Positions 42,429 to 50,074 of a DNA stretch of 52,334 bases are shown here, one piece after another. The DNA is from Bacillota bacterium (GTDB lineage Bacteria > Bacillota_I > Bacilli_A > RFN20 > CAG-826): NCBI GenBank assembly GCA_023393065.1, contig JAEWMX010000004.1, forward strand, positions 1 to 52,334, in the 5' to 3' direction. The position numbers were made by a program, and so were the translations under genes. Position 1 is the first letter of the stretch, and every line of letters starts with the position of its first letter. The notes under the pieces were generated by a model. It ran no database searches. It was not told where the DNA came from and saw only the letters and a program-made list of their open reading frames with translations.

Positions 42429-42861
42429 GGCAAAGTGGCCAAAAGAGCTTAAGAAAACACGCGTTAGACAAGCGATTGTCAATGTCTTACGCGATGCCTC
42501 AACACCGCTTTCGGCTCTTCAAATCACGACCGAGATACTCAAGGTCGATAATCGTGTTTGGCCCTCGACTCTCTACCGCGGTCTCGACGCGCTTGTAAGC
42601 GCCGAACTCGTCCGTCGCATTTCCCTCACCGAGAGCAATGCCGATTTCTATGAGTTGGCGACTCACAAGCATAGCCACTATGCGATCTGCCTCGACTGCC
42701 GGCAGATGTTCGCCATCAAAAATTGTCCGCTTATCAATTACGAACCATTAATCGACGACAAGCACTTTACGATTATGAATCACAAGATGGAAATATATGG
42801 CTATTGTGGCTCGTGCCTAAAAAAGAGAATCGATAAATCAAACAGCAAGCGCGAGGACTGA
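42421..42861 (+). CDS. Fur-family regulator, probably Zur
   Basis: The 146-residue protein has the Fur winged helix (RQAIVNVLRDAS, VWPSTLYRGLDALVSAELVRR) and the dimer domain with HSHYAICLDCRQMF, CPL and YGYCGSCLKKR, two CxxC pairs that bind structural zinc. Its place behind znuACB makes a zinc-sensing role likely, and the dyad at 40017-40040 is the natural target. PerR or Fur function is less likely. AAGGAG precedes the ATG. Confidence 0.88.
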   Translation: MAEAKWPKELKKTRVRQAIVNVLRDASTPLSALQITTEILKVDNRVWPSTLYRGLDALVSAELVRRISLTESNADFYELATHKHSHYAICLDCRQMFAIKNCPLINYEPLIDDKHFTIMNHKMEIYGYCGSCLKKRIDKSNSKRED

Positions 42862-42862
42862 T

Positions 42863-42890
42863 AAAGCAACTTTGGCAGGTTGCTTTTTTT
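42863..42890 (+). terminator. Terminator after zur
   Basis: AAAGCAAC and GTTGCTTT form an 8-bp stem with an 8-nt loop, then a T-run. Confidence 0.88.
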
Positions 42891-42937
42891 CTTTTCTTCA
42901 TCGACATTTTTCTATCACTTCTTTTTATTTAAAAGAA

Positions 42938-42943
42938 TATAAT
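42938..42943 (+). promoter_or_regulatory. -10 box of the GNAT/ATP-grasp gene
   Basis: A perfect TATAAT lies 70 nt before the ATG at 43008. The -35 region is poor. Confidence 0.45.
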
Positions 42944-43007
42944 ATCGATAGGTGTTTCCGAGGTGAGACGGGGCGAACACCACCATGACTTCTCAGCCCC
43001 TAATTTT

Positions 43008-44978
43008 ATGCCAAAGATACGAAAAGCTAATCAGACGGACATCGCCTTTTTAAAAGCGCTTGAGGAACAATGCTTTGCTCCAAAACGGCGTTTTTCTTTT
43101 TCTTCATTGCAACGAAGCCTCAGCAGCACCCATCAAGACCTCTACATCATCGAAAACGATGAAGTGATGGTTGGCAGCGCCACCATTTTTCGGTTTCGAA
43201 AAACATGGCGCCTTTATTCAATCGCTATTTTACCTGAGTATCGTCACCACTCGTTCGGTCGCTTTTTGATGCAATATATCATCGATTCGGCAATCAGCGA
43301 AAATGTTTACCAATTGAGTCTTGAAGTCGATAGCAAAGATAATGCGACGATTGAATGGTATCGCTCATTTGGCTTTCGCAAAATCGAGGTGTTGAAGGAT
43401 TACTATAATTCTGGTGAACACGCCGACCGCATGCTGCTCGTCTTAAAAGAAAACCCTCAAGAGAAGAGATATTTAGCAAATGTGGCGATCGTCGATCAAA
43501 AAGTCGATTGGCTATCCCATATTCCGAATGTCGAAGTCGTGACAGCCGACAGCTTCTTAAATGATAATACCTATCAATATGCCAAAGAACTGCGCGTCTT
43601 TAACTTCTGCACGAAGCTCGGCTATCAAACCATCGGCTATTATGTTTCGCTATTGGCTTCCGCTCGCGGTCTTCGCGCGATTCCCAATGTCGCAACTCTT
43701 GAAGATGCCACCGATGAAACGATAACTAAATCGCTCGGCGATGAGGTATTTGATCTGATTCAAGAATCATTCCGCCATTCAACGCGAAAAGATATGACCA
43801 TGCAGGTGATATTCGGGCGCACGACCCCACCGCGTTTCGCACGCCTCGGTCGAGCGATGCACCGCCTTTTTGAGACGCCTTTTTTAGAATTAAAATTTGT
43901 TAAGCAAGGCAATTGGCTGCTCTCCAAAATTCGCATTCTGACAATTAATGACATTGAAATCGATGATTATATCATCGCCGATGCAAAGCGCTACTTTGCC
44001 AACAACCGGTACGCAATATCAAAGATCAAACAGTACAAATATGATCTGGCGATTCTTGTCGATCCGAAAGAGCCGGCACCTCCCTCAGGCAAGACGGCTC
44101 TCGACCGCTTTGTCGAGGCCGCGCACAAAGTTGGCTTTTACACCGAATTCATCACCAAGGCCGATTACTCGCGCGTCCCGCAGTTTGATGCCTTATTTAT
44201 TCGGGCGACGACGAATGTCGATAACTACACTTATCAGTTCTCGCGCTACGCTTATGCCGAAGGCCTCGTCGTCATCGATGATCCTTGGTCGATTCTCCGC
44301 TGTGCGAATAAGCTATATTTTCATGAATGTATGAAAAGCGAAAACATCAAGACGCCAAAGACCATCATCGTCAGCTCCAAAACCCCTCTTGCAAAAATAA
44401 CCTCTGAAATTTCATTCCCGATTATCCTCAAGCGACCCGATAGTGCATCTTCACGGGGCGTCTTCAAAGTGACTGATTTAGATGAGTTAAAATTAAAAGT
44501 TAAAGAACTATTCCGCCTCAGCGCGCTGCTCATCGCCCAGGAGTTTATTCCCAGTTCCTTCGACTGGCGAATCGGCATCCTCGATGGCAAAGCGCTCTAC
44601 GCCTGCAAATATTTCATGGCGCGCAATCACTGGCAAATATATAACTGGAATGCCAACAAGAGTCGAGCCAGCGTCGGGCCAGTCGCCACTTATCTAATTG
44701 AGGATGCGCCTCCCGCCGTTGTCGAAATAGCATTAAAGGCAGCAAATGCCATCGGCGATGGTTTTTATGGTGTCGACGTCAAGGAAAAAGATGGTCGGGT
44801 TTACGTCATAGAAGTAAACGATAATCCTTCGATTGACCACCACTGGGAAGACGAGATTCTCGGTGAGAAGCTCTACATTCAAATCATGCAAAATATCATG
44901 GATCGCATCGAAAAAGCTCGTCAGATGCCAAAAAATGGAAAAGCAGGCGAGGCAAAAAACTTGCAAAAAACGAATTAA
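43008..44978 (+). CDS. GNAT acetyltransferase fused to RLAN and RimK-like ATP-grasp
   Basis: Three domains sit in one 656-residue chain. GNAT (1-150) has LPEYRHHSFGRFLMQYII, the acetyl-CoA loop, and WYRSFGFRKIEV. A middle region (about 155-330) resembles the RimK-like ATP-grasp N-terminal domain (RLAN), with FNFCTKLGYQTIGYYVSLLA. A C-terminal RimK-type ATP-grasp has ILKRPDSASSRGVF, AQEFIPSSFDWRIGIL and VYVIEVNDNPSIDHHWE (metal ligands). ATP-grasp ligases of this type join amino acids to a carboxylate. In Proteobacteria, GNAT and RLAN-ATP-grasp proteins are usually separate neighbours. The start is uncertain: the GTG at 42963 has AGGTG 8 nt upstream but adds 15 residues outside the fold. Confidence 0.82.
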   Translation: MPKIRKANQTDIAFLKALEEQCFAPKRRFSFSSLQRSLSSTHQDLYIIENDEVMVGSATIFRFRKTWRLYSIAILPEYRHHSFGRFLMQYIIDSAISENVYQLSLEVDSKDNATIEWYRSFGFRKIEVLKDYYNSGEHADRMLLVLKENPQEKRYLANVAIVDQKVDWLSHIPNVEVVTADSFLNDNTYQYAKELRVFNFCTKLGYQTIGYYVSLLASARGLRAIPNVATLEDATDETITKSLGDEVFDLIQESFRHSTRKDMTMQVIFGRTTPPRFARLGRAMHRLFETPFLELKFVKQGNWLLSKIRILTINDIEIDDYIIADAKRYFANNRYAISKIKQYKYDLAILVDPKEPAPPSGKTALDRFVEAAHKVGFYTEFITKADYSRVPQFDALFIRATTNVDNYTYQFSRYAYAEGLVVIDDPWSILRCANKLYFHECMKSENIKTPKTIIVSSKTPLAKITSEISFPIILKRPDSASSRGVFKVTDLDELKLKVKELFRLSALLIAQEFIPSSFDWRIGILDGKALYACKYFMARNHWQIYNWNANKSRASVGPVATYLIEDAPPAVVEIALKAANAIGDGFYGVDVKEKDGRVYVIEVNDNPSIDHHWEDEILGEKLYIQIMQNIMDRIEKARQMPKNGKAGEAKNLQKTN

Positions 44979-45005
44979 ATACCAATTTGAGCAATTTTTT
45001 AAAAT

Positions 45006-45040
45006 AAAAAAGGATTTGGCAATACACCAAGTCCTTTTTT
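45006..45040. terminator. Bidirectional terminator after the GNAT/ATP-grasp gene
   Basis: AAAAAAGGATTTGG and CCAAGTCCTTTTTT form a long stem with one G-T pair, with A- and T-runs for both convergent genes. Confidence 0.9.
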
Positions 45041-45048
45041 GGAAAATA

Positions 45049-45807
45049 TTAAATGATGCCGGCCGGAATCAAGACAGCGAGCAAGACGATGGCTAGACCC
45101 CAAGTGACAAGAAGAAAGAGGCGTTGCGTTTTAGGCTTCGCATCGGGCACCAAAAAGGCAGCCAGGAAAAAAGGAATATAAGTCGTGATGAAGACGGGAA
45201 TGGCTCCCCACCACGGATACACCCAAATAAAGGCTGGGGTGCCGGCCAAGAAAATTTCAAAGATGGCAAAGAAAGCGGCATTTCCGATGGCGAAGAGCCA
45301 ACGGTTGTTGATGCCTAAAATCTTTTTGGATGGATCTTCGGGAAGGAGTTTAGACATGATGATACCGGCGAGCGAAAACATCATTGAAAGTTCCCACGAT
45401 ACACCGATTAGCAAGATGAAGGAGGTGCTGGCGGGAGAGACGCTCCACAAAGCGGCTCCCGTCGCTTTGCCGATGATGGCATTGGCAATTTCATAGAGCC
45501 AGTGAACGCCGTAAAGCGAGAGCCCGGCGACGAGACCGCGGTAGTTCTTTTTCTTGAGCTCCGAAGCGTAGACATAAATGACTACGGCGAAAATGAAGAT
45601 GAATGTCCAGTTGAAATTCGCGGTATTTCGCACATCGGCGAGGATTGGAAAGTCAGGTCTCGCAAGATTAGCGGAATCACCCCAAAAAATAAAGTATGTG
45701 CTCCCTTTGGCGAAAAGCGAAAGAAGAAAGATGAGAAGGCAGACGGCGCCGATCAAAAGTGTCGGTCGCCACGCCTCCTTAAAGAAATGCATGAGTTTTG
45801 CTTTCAT
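45049..45807 (-). CDS. Membrane protein of unknown function
   Basis: The 252-residue protein has six or seven hydrophobic segments. Aromatic stretches such as YGVHWLYEIANAIIG and WVYPWWGAIPVFITTYIPFF are notable. I recognise no family or catalytic motif. AAGGGG precedes the ATG. It lies 23 nt downstream of the EF-G-like gene and may share its transcript. Confidence 0.55.
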   Translation of the reverse strand: MKAKLMHFFKEAWRPTLLIGAVCLLIFLLSLFAKGSTYFIFWGDSANLARPDFPILADVRNTANFNWTFIFIFAVVIYVYASELKKKNYRGLVAGLSLYGVHWLYEIANAIIGKATGAALWSVSPASTSFILLIGVSWELSMMFSLAGIIMSKLLPEDPSKKILGINNRWLFAIGNAAFFAIFEIFLAGTPAFIWVYPWWGAIPVFITTYIPFFLAAFLVPDAKPKTQRLFLLVTWGLAIVLLAVLIPAGII

Positions 45808-45830
45808 CGGCAGACCCCTTGAAAATTTTA

Positions 45831-47897
45831 TTATTTATTCTCGTTTTTCTCGTTGGCGTAGGCTTTGACGATGCCATCGACGAGATAAGACGGAACTTCT
45901 TGATAAGAATCAAATTCGCGGTTAAAGAAGCCGCTGCCCTGCGATAAGACGCGGAGGCGAATCGCATAGTCGAGGATTTCAGATTCAGGCACGAGCGCGG
46001 TTATTTCCTGTTGATCGTGACCTTTTTCCTCAATGCTCAGCACGCGGGCTCGCCGCTGGTTGAGATCGTTCATGATGTTGCCGGTAAATTCGTTGCCAAC
46101 GCGAATCATGATTTTCATGATCGGTTCAAGCAAAGTCGGACCGCAGTTCATGTAAGCTTCTTTGAAGGCGAGAATCGAAGCCATCTTAAAGGCTAGCTCA
46201 TTGGAATCGACGGGATGGTATTTACCATCTAATAAGACGGCTTTAATGCCGATGACCGGGAATCCGGAGAGGAGGCCGTGTTCAGTTGATTCGATAAACC
46301 CTTTTTCGACGGCCGGGAAGTAGTTTTTCGGAACGGCACCGCCAAAAACTGTCTCCTCAAAGACATTGGCATCGCTGCCGCTCGGACCGAATCTCATTTC
46401 GACGACGCCATAGAAGCCGCTGCCCCCGGATTGCTTGATGTAGCGTCCCGGAGCTGTCGCTTCTCTTTTCACCGCTTCGCGATAGGCGACTTTTGGAGCG
46501 GCGACATCGACTTGAATTCCGAAAATATTTTTGACGCGCTCCAAGACATAATTGAGATGTGAGTCGCTAAGACCACCCATTAACAACTGCTTTGTCTCGT
46601 TGTTGCGATGAACATCAAGACACGGGTCCTCAATTTGTAGTTTGACGAGCGAACTATATAATTTTTCTTCGTCTTTGCTGACTTTTGCGGCGATGGCTCG
46701 ATAGTAGACGCTGGTTGGATATTTGGCGCGCGGATAAGTGATGGGATTAGCTTTATCACACAAAGTGAGACCGGTGATGACATTATCGAGTTTCGATAAG
46801 CCGATGATGTCGCCGGCGGCCGCTGTTGTGATGGCCGTTTGCTTATTGCCGAGCAAGGTGAACATCTGCGAGACTTTCATCGTCGCCTGCGTATTTGGGC
46901 AAAGGATGGTATCGCCGAGATTCAAGGTTCCTGAAGCGATTTTAACGACATTGATAGCTCCTTTGTATTGATCGAAGAAAGTCTTAAAAACATAGGCGCT
47001 GAACGGTTCGCTCACGACTGTCTTACGGATTAGTTCTTTGCCGTCTTTATCGACGCCGGCATATGGTTTTAGCTCCGCTGGATTTGGCAAGTATTCAATC
47101 AGCATTTCAAGCATTGTCAAAATACCGATGTCTTTCTTAGCGCTTCCGACTAAGACGGGGGCGATTTCGCCGCTGACGACCGCCGCGTGTAAGCCGCGAT
47201 GAATTTCTTCCATGGTCAGCGTTTCACCGCCAAAGAACTTTTCTAGCAATACTTCATCTGTTAACGCCACTTGTTCGGCGATGACGTTGTGAAGAGATAG
47301 AATTTTCTCTTTTTTGTCATCATAAATGACATCATCAATCATTTGCTTGCCATCGTATTTGCGGGCTTTTAAAGTGACGACATTGATAAAACCATCGAAG
47401 GCATCCTGATGGCCGATCGGATAGACGAACGAAACGGCTTTCTTGCCGAGCTTTTGGTTTATCTCTTCAAGCAGCGATTCGAAATCGATCATCTCCTTAT
47501 CCATCTTATTGATGAATATTAGAGTTGGGACGCCGTGTTTCTTTAAGAGATTAAAATGTTTGATTGTGCCGACTTCGATGCGCTTGGTGGCGTCGATGAC
47601 GAGGACGGCGCCTTTGACCATATCGAGGACACCGATGACATCAAAGACAAAGTCATCGTTTCCAGGGGCGTCGAGAAGGTTGAGGCGGTAGCCATTGTAA
47701 TCAAGCGACAAGACTGAGAGATTGCAGGAGCTAAGGCGAGCTTTTTCTTCGTCGGTGTAATCGCTGATCGTATTTTTGTTTTCAACCGCTCCTTTGGCGG
47801 TTTTGTTTATGATGCCGGCCAGAGATTCGACTAAAGTTGTCTTGCCGCTTCCCTGATGGCCTAGAAAAAGAATATTGCGAATTTTTTCCGTTTCCAT
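45831..47897 (-). CDS. EF-G-like translational GTPase (FusA2 type)
   Basis: The 688-residue protein has the EF-G domain order: G domain (P-loop GHQGSGKTT at 13-21, NKMD at 130-133), domain II, and C-terminal domains III-V with EAVKREATAPGRYIKQSGGSGFYGVVE. The switch II motif is DAPGN (76-80), where canonical EF-G has DTPGH; the catalytic His is Asn. This places it in the EF-G paralogue group, whose members usually lack that His (often Tyr), rather than among housekeeping FusA. Function of the group is debated. AAAGGAG precedes the ATG. Confidence 0.85.
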   Translation of the reverse strand: METEKIRNILFLGHQGSGKTTLVESLAGIINKTAKGAVENKNTISDYTDEEKARLSSCNLSVLSLDYNGYRLNLLDAPGNDDFVFDVIGVLDMVKGAVLVIDATKRIEVGTIKHFNLLKKHGVPTLIFINKMDKEMIDFESLLEEINQKLGKKAVSFVYPIGHQDAFDGFINVVTLKARKYDGKQMIDDVIYDDKKEKILSLHNVIAEQVALTDEVLLEKFFGGETLTMEEIHRGLHAAVVSGEIAPVLVGSAKKDIGILTMLEMLIEYLPNPAELKPYAGVDKDGKELIRKTVVSEPFSAYVFKTFFDQYKGAINVVKIASGTLNLGDTILCPNTQATMKVSQMFTLLGNKQTAITTAAAGDIIGLSKLDNVITGLTLCDKANPITYPRAKYPTSVYYRAIAAKVSKDEEKLYSSLVKLQIEDPCLDVHRNNETKQLLMGGLSDSHLNYVLERVKNIFGIQVDVAAPKVAYREAVKREATAPGRYIKQSGGSGFYGVVEMRFGPSGSDANVFEETVFGGAVPKNYFPAVEKGFIESTEHGLLSGFPVIGIKAVLLDGKYHPVDSNELAFKMASILAFKEAYMNCGPTLLEPIMKIMIRVGNEFTGNIMNDLNQRRARVLSIEEKGHDQQEITALVPESEILDYAIRLRVLSQGSGFFNREFDSYQEVPSYLVDGIVKAYANEKNENK

Positions 47898-47917
47898 AGA
47901 AACTCCTTTCTTATATA

Positions 47918-48481
47918 TTACGAGCCCTTTTCTTCGAGGGCATTAAGTGTCTCAAGAGCTTTGGCGAAGACGACATCACGGTCGCAGCCGGAGACGTCGA
48001 TGTAATTGCGAGGAAGCACTTCTTCCTCACTCCGCCATTTATGAACATATTCTTCAAATTCTTTAACATCACGAAGGGGATGAGTCAGGTGAACGGGATG
48101 GCGATTCTTGTGCATTTCGCGATAGAGGAAGCGGTCGTAGAGAGCTTCGATATCGCCCGTTAAATAAAGAAGGACAACCTTACTGTTATTAAACTCACAA
48201 ATTTGTTTGACCTTTTCTAGTTCTTCCTTATGGAAATTAGCTTCAAGTATGACGCTTTCTCCAACCGCGGTAACCCGCTCAAGGATATGAAGTAGAAGAT
48301 CGATCGATGAGTTTGATAACTTCTTGTTGTCTTCTCGTTTGGAATACTCGATTTCTTCACCGAGAATTTCCTTGATGTGTTCTTTACTAAAGTAGGGCAC
48401 TTTCAGGTGCGCTGAAAGTTTTCTGGCGAGATTTGACTTTCCGGCAGCCAAATCGCCAGCGACAATTAGGATTTTGGACAT
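47918..48481 (-). CDS. P-loop kinase (zeta-toxin/AAA_33-like)
   Basis: The 187-residue protein has Walker A GDLAAGKSNLA (8-18) and a Walker-B-like VILEANF. It resembles small nucleoside or sugar kinases and zeta-type P-loop proteins, with an Arg-rich lid YDRFLYREMHKNRHP. The substrate is unknown and no antitoxin gene is adjacent. I chose the ATG at 48481 because GGAG lies 6-7 nt upstream. It is 20 nt upstream of the EF-G-like gene. Confidence 0.7.
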   Translation of the reverse strand: MSKILIVAGDLAAGKSNLARKLSAHLKVPYFSKEHIKEILGEEIEYSKREDNKKLSNSSIDLLLHILERVTAVGESVILEANFHKEELEKVKQICEFNNSKVVLLYLTGDIEALYDRFLYREMHKNRHPVHLTHPLRDVKEFEEYVHKWRSEEEVLPRNYIDVSGCDRDVVFAKALETLNALEEKGS

Positions 48482-48509
48482 ATTATCTCCTTGTGCATTA
48501 TACATATAT

Positions 48510-48537
48510 ATTATAGTCTTACCCACTAATTAATCAA
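48510..48537 (-). promoter_or_regulatory. Promoter of the kinase gene
   Basis: TTGATT (48532-48537), 16 nt, perfect TATAAT (48510-48515) on the minus strand. Likely serves the kinase, EF-G-like and membrane protein genes. Confidence 0.65.
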
Positions 48538-48729
48538 TAGAAGATGGCGCGCGCTTCGATGGTGAAAAAGGCGATGAGCGCCTCGCAATTTTGAACTATT
48601 TTTTGAGGATGAATCGAATCCAGTAAGATGTTTATCAAGTAAAAAATATCGATAAAATGCATTCCATTTGCGATTTGTCGATCTTTTTTGACAATTGTCG
48701 CGTTTTATTCGGTTTTTCGCCAAATATAA
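48538..48729. other. Divergent intergenic region, no gene seen
   Basis: The region between the two divergent promoters holds an ATGGCGC motif (48544-48550), a small GGCG/CGCC dyad near 48570 and the palindrome GACAATTGTC (48690-48699). No ORF with a ribosome site is visible. Either dyad could be a regulatory site. Confidence 0.4.
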
Positions 48730-48758
48730 TTTACTCGCTCATATCGATGTCATATAAT
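48730..48758 (+). promoter_or_regulatory. Promoter of the 111-residue gene
   Basis: TTTACT (48730-48735), 17 nt, perfect TATAAT (48753-48758). Confidence 0.65.
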
Positions 48759-48800
48759 TTATAGTAGTGTTGTTAATACTACTAGAAAGAGGCGAGATAA

Positions 48801-49136
48801 ATGCCAGAAGAAAAGAAACCTTTATTCGCGCAAAAAAGTCAAGAGGAGTTGTTACTCAGCAATCGCCGCGAATTCCTCGCTCGGGAATTTGCATATGCCA
48901 CTCCAGAATTCGTTGAATACGGAAAGAAATTCCTTCCTAAGAAACATCATTTCATGATTTTAGGTGATGAAATAGTCTATCTTAGCGATGATAAGCTGGA
49001 AGTCAACGAAGTGTTCATCAGCGAGAATCCCAAGATGCAAATTACAATCACCGCTCTGCTTGAAGAAAAATACGTCTTCGATCCATTTGCTTCCGAAAAA
49101 TTGCATCTCGAATGCAATAAAGCCAAATTCAAATAA
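48801..49136 (+). CDS. Small cytosolic protein of unknown function
   Basis: The 111-residue charged protein has no signal or membrane segment. It has an N-terminal helix-rich half (LLLSNRREFLAREFAYATPEF) and a C-terminal half with likely beta strands (HHFMILGDEIVYLSDD). A GAGGCGAG site lies 7 nt before the ATG. Promoter and terminator frame it as a single-gene unit, which supports a real gene. I do not recognise it. Confidence 0.7.
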   Translation: MPEEKKPLFAQKSQEELLLSNRREFLAREFAYATPEFVEYGKKFLPKKHHFMILGDEIVYLSDDKLEVNEVFISENPKMQITITALLEEKYVFDPFASEKLHLECNKAKFK

Positions 49137-49157
49137 GTCTTATAACATCTAGAAATC

Positions 49158-49193
49158 AATCCCTGAGCCGAAATCGAATCAGGGATTTTTTAT
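49158..49193 (+). terminator. Terminator after the 111-residue gene
   Basis: AATCCCTGA and TCAGGGATT form a perfect 9-bp stem with a 12-nt loop, followed by a T-run. Confidence 0.9.
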
Positions 49194-49236
49194 TATTGGG
49201 CGATGGCGCATTTCACCTCTTCAATGATAAAATCAT

Positions 49237-49242
49237 TATATT
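49237..49242 (+). promoter_or_regulatory. -10 box for a leaderless SDR gene
   Basis: TATATT ends 7 nt before the ATG at 49249, so the predicted transcript would start at the A of the start codon. No ribosome site is present. The -35 is weak. Confidence 0.45.
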
Positions 49243-49248
49243 AATACT

Positions 49249-50052
49249 ATGAAATACGCACTTATTGCTGGAGCCTGCTCCGGTCTTGCTCAAGTGGTTA
49301 TCGACGCTATAGAAGACGACTTTGTCATTTTTGCGATGGATATTAATCCCGCTGTAAGCGAATTGTATGAAGGGCATGCGAACATTCATCCTTTCGTCTT
49401 GGACATCACCGCATCTTCACAGATTGAAGATGTGAGGAGGGAGATCGAAAAACACACTCAATCTCTCGATCTTCTCATCAATTTTGCCGGCGTCGTCGAA
49501 CTGGGCTCGGTCGTCGAAGTGAAACCTGAGCAGTTTGAAAAAAGCTTGCAGATAAACATCGTCGGTAACTATAAGTTAAACTATATGTTCTTTCCTTATT
49601 TGAAAGCCGCTAAAGGCCGGATCATCATCGTCAGCAGCGAATACGGAAAGCTGCTCGGACTACCTTTTCATAGCTTTTATACGACTTCAAAACACGCTCT
49701 TGAAATGTATGCCGATTCCCTCAGGAGAGAAGTGGCAAAGTTTGGCGTCAAAATCATTAAAATCCGCCCCGGCTCCTTCAAGACCGAGATGGTCGCAAAC
49801 ATCGAAAAGCAATTCGGTCGACTTGTCGAGGACACGATTTTATTTCATGAGCCTCTCCACAAGATGAAAAATCTTATGAAAGGCGAACTCAAAAATGCAA
49901 TTAATCCAAATAGAATTGTCAAAGTGTTTAAAAAAGCCATCTATCGGAAAAAGCCAAAGATTGTCTACAGTGTTCACAACTCGTTCAAGATGAAACTGCT
50001 CAATATCTTGCCGTCCAGTTTTCAGGATTGGATCTTGCGCAAGTTCTTTTAA
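49249..50052 (+). CDS. Short-chain dehydrogenase/reductase
   Basis: The 267-residue protein begins MKYALIAGACSGLAQVV, a variant of the TGxxxGxG cofactor motif. INFAGVVELG corresponds to NNAG, and VSSEYG...HSFYTTSKHAL holds the catalytic Ser-Tyr-Lys. KIRPGSFKTEM is the usual PG segment. The extended C-terminus (to KFF) recalls SDRs of lipid or steroid type. The substrate is unknown. Confidence 0.85.
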   Translation: MKYALIAGACSGLAQVVIDAIEDDFVIFAMDINPAVSELYEGHANIHPFVLDITASSQIEDVRREIEKHTQSLDLLINFAGVVELGSVVEVKPEQFEKSLQINIVGNYKLNYMFFPYLKAAKGRIIIVSSEYGKLLGLPFHSFYTTSKHALEMYADSLRREVAKFGVKIIKIRPGSFKTEMVANIEKQFGRLVEDTILFHEPLHKMKNLMKGELKNAINPNRIVKVFKKAIYRKKPKIVYSVHNSFKMKLLNILPSSFQDWILRKFF

Positions 50053-50074
50053 ATGTTCCCGAGTATATAAAGAT

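Noticed and set aside
47918..48481. Zeta-type toxin of a toxin-antitoxin pair
   Set aside because: No epsilon-like antitoxin gene is adjacent; it is transcribed with an EF-G-like gene from its own promoter, which suits an ordinary kinase.
48526..48723. Small minus-strand ORF in the divergent region
   Set aside because: It has no ribosome site, an unlikely composition, and covers the two divergent promoters.
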